In this document: positions 63,687-64,000 of the stretch, one piece after another
Layout: every line of letters begins with the position of its first letter
How positions within the stretch are numbered: position 1 is the stretch's first letter
Source of the DNA: Bombiscardovia apis
GTDB lineage: Bacteria; Actinomycetota; Actinomycetes; Actinomycetales; Bifidobacteriaceae
NCBI RefSeq assembly: GCF_033095945.1
Contig: NZ_AP026800.1
Location: 620,001 to 684,000, forward strand
Direction of reading: 5' to 3'
DNA length: 64,000 nt
Notes under the pieces: model-generated
The model's database searches: none
The model's input: the letters and a program-made list of their open reading frames with translations, nothing else
Told to the model about the DNA's origin: nothing
Program-made: the position numbers and the translations under genes

Positions 63687-64000
63687 CTACCGGTTGTTGC
63701 TTTCTTTGATTGGGTCTGGATAGATAATATAAGAAGACGGAATCAGCTCTGCACTTCCGTGGAGGTCGCCTCGATTCTCAAAGCGCTTGGGCTTTTCGCT
63801 GTAACAATCGTAATATCGTACTAGCATGAAAGCATGATCGTCATGTGATTGTATTACCTCATGAGAGGAGACGTAGAATGGCCGGTCTAGACCACCAGAC
63901 GTTGTCTTAACCTCTATATGCAGTTCTTCGCCGGTTTCAGGGTCGAAGCTGAGAATATCATAACCCGCGTTGTCGTTCTCTTCTGAAATTGGTCTGACTT
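63687..64000 (-). CDS. DUF3883 domain-containing protein (C-terminal part, runs off the window)
   Basis: The minus strand is open from the window edge to a TAG at 63687-63689, giving the last 103 residues of a gene. It reads ENDNAGYDILSFDPETGEE, then LHIEVKTTSGGLDRPFYVSS, the core of DUF3883. The D...EVK arrangement with GYDI resembles the restriction-endonuclease-like fold, and the domain is often the C-terminal part of nuclease or defence proteins. The N-terminal part, which would name the gene, lies outside the window. It was identified directly from translation of the edge sequence. Confidence 0.8.
   Translation of the reverse strand, partial: VRPISEENDNAGYDILSFDPETGEELHIEVKTTSGGLDRPFYVSSHEVIQSHDDHAFMLVRYYDCYSEKPKRFENRGDLHGSAELIPSSYIIYPDPIKESNNR

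Overview
The window reads as a chromosomal segment of a Bifidobacteriaceae member (Bifidobacterium or a close relative). The basis is a moderately GC-rich actinobacterial gene set: DivIVA, SepF and YggT beside FtsZ, a HelD/HelR-type helicase, a lexA / LysM / nrdR cluster with actinobacterial SOS boxes, an L-lactate dehydrogenase of bifidobacterial type, and a cscA-cscB-LacI sucrose/fructoside locus. Species cannot be fixed from the sequence alone.

Layout: a tRNA-Val and a DivIVA-motif protein open the window (0.1-1.9 kb). They are followed by a membrane hydrolase, recO-uppS and an MFS transporter (1.9-6.7 kb). A minus-strand fructoside locus with a striking 15-bp-arm palindrome covers 6.7-10.9 kb. 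A small accessory stretch (11.2-13.7 kb) holds a membrane protein, a DUF1266 protein and a DUF3800 fragment. A TPP riboswitch precedes a thiamine-binding protein (13.9-14.4 kb). glyS-dusB lead into the septum/polar growth cluster ftsZ-sepF-yggT-divIVA-lspA-rluD (14.5-22.5 kb). A second accessory stretch carries an internalin-like LRR surface protein and a PIN/HTH toxin-antitoxin pair (22.6-26.5 kb). Housekeeping genes follow (dnaE, a conserved unknown, glnA, hrpA, rsmC-like, hflX, ldh, a CDF metal exporter). Next come the SOS/ribonucleotide-reductase control genes (lexA, LysM, nrdR), helR, and the dcw cluster mraZ-rsmH-ftsL-ftsI-murE-like-murF-mraY-murD-ftsW-murG-murC-ftsQ (47.1-62.1 kb). The end (62.3-64.0 kb) holds dtd, an octamer repeat array, a broken grpB and the tail of a DUF3883 gene.

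How the genes fit together: two blocks about 25 kb apart supply septal peptidoglycan precursors and the divisome (dcw) and the Z-ring with its anchors (ftsZ-sepF-yggT-divIVA). uppS supplies the undecaprenyl carrier and lspA processes lipoproteins. The LysM gene divergent from lexA is placed like the SOS division inhibitors YneA/DivS/ChiZ, which would link DNA damage to this division machinery.

Most interesting signals: I see three G tracts of nine or more (G9, G11, G11), each in the sense strand at a translation-critical site: the Shine-Dalgarno of recO, the signal peptide of the LRR surface protein, and the Shine-Dalgarno of grpB. In the LRR gene the 11-G tract puts a perfect signal peptide one base out of frame with the 870-residue surface protein. 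Loss of one G restores it, so this looks like a phase-variable surface protein caught OFF. The murE slot of the dcw cluster holds a protein that aligns to MurE but lacks the ATP-binding loop and the C-terminal ligase domain, a candidate Mur-ligase pseudoenzyme.
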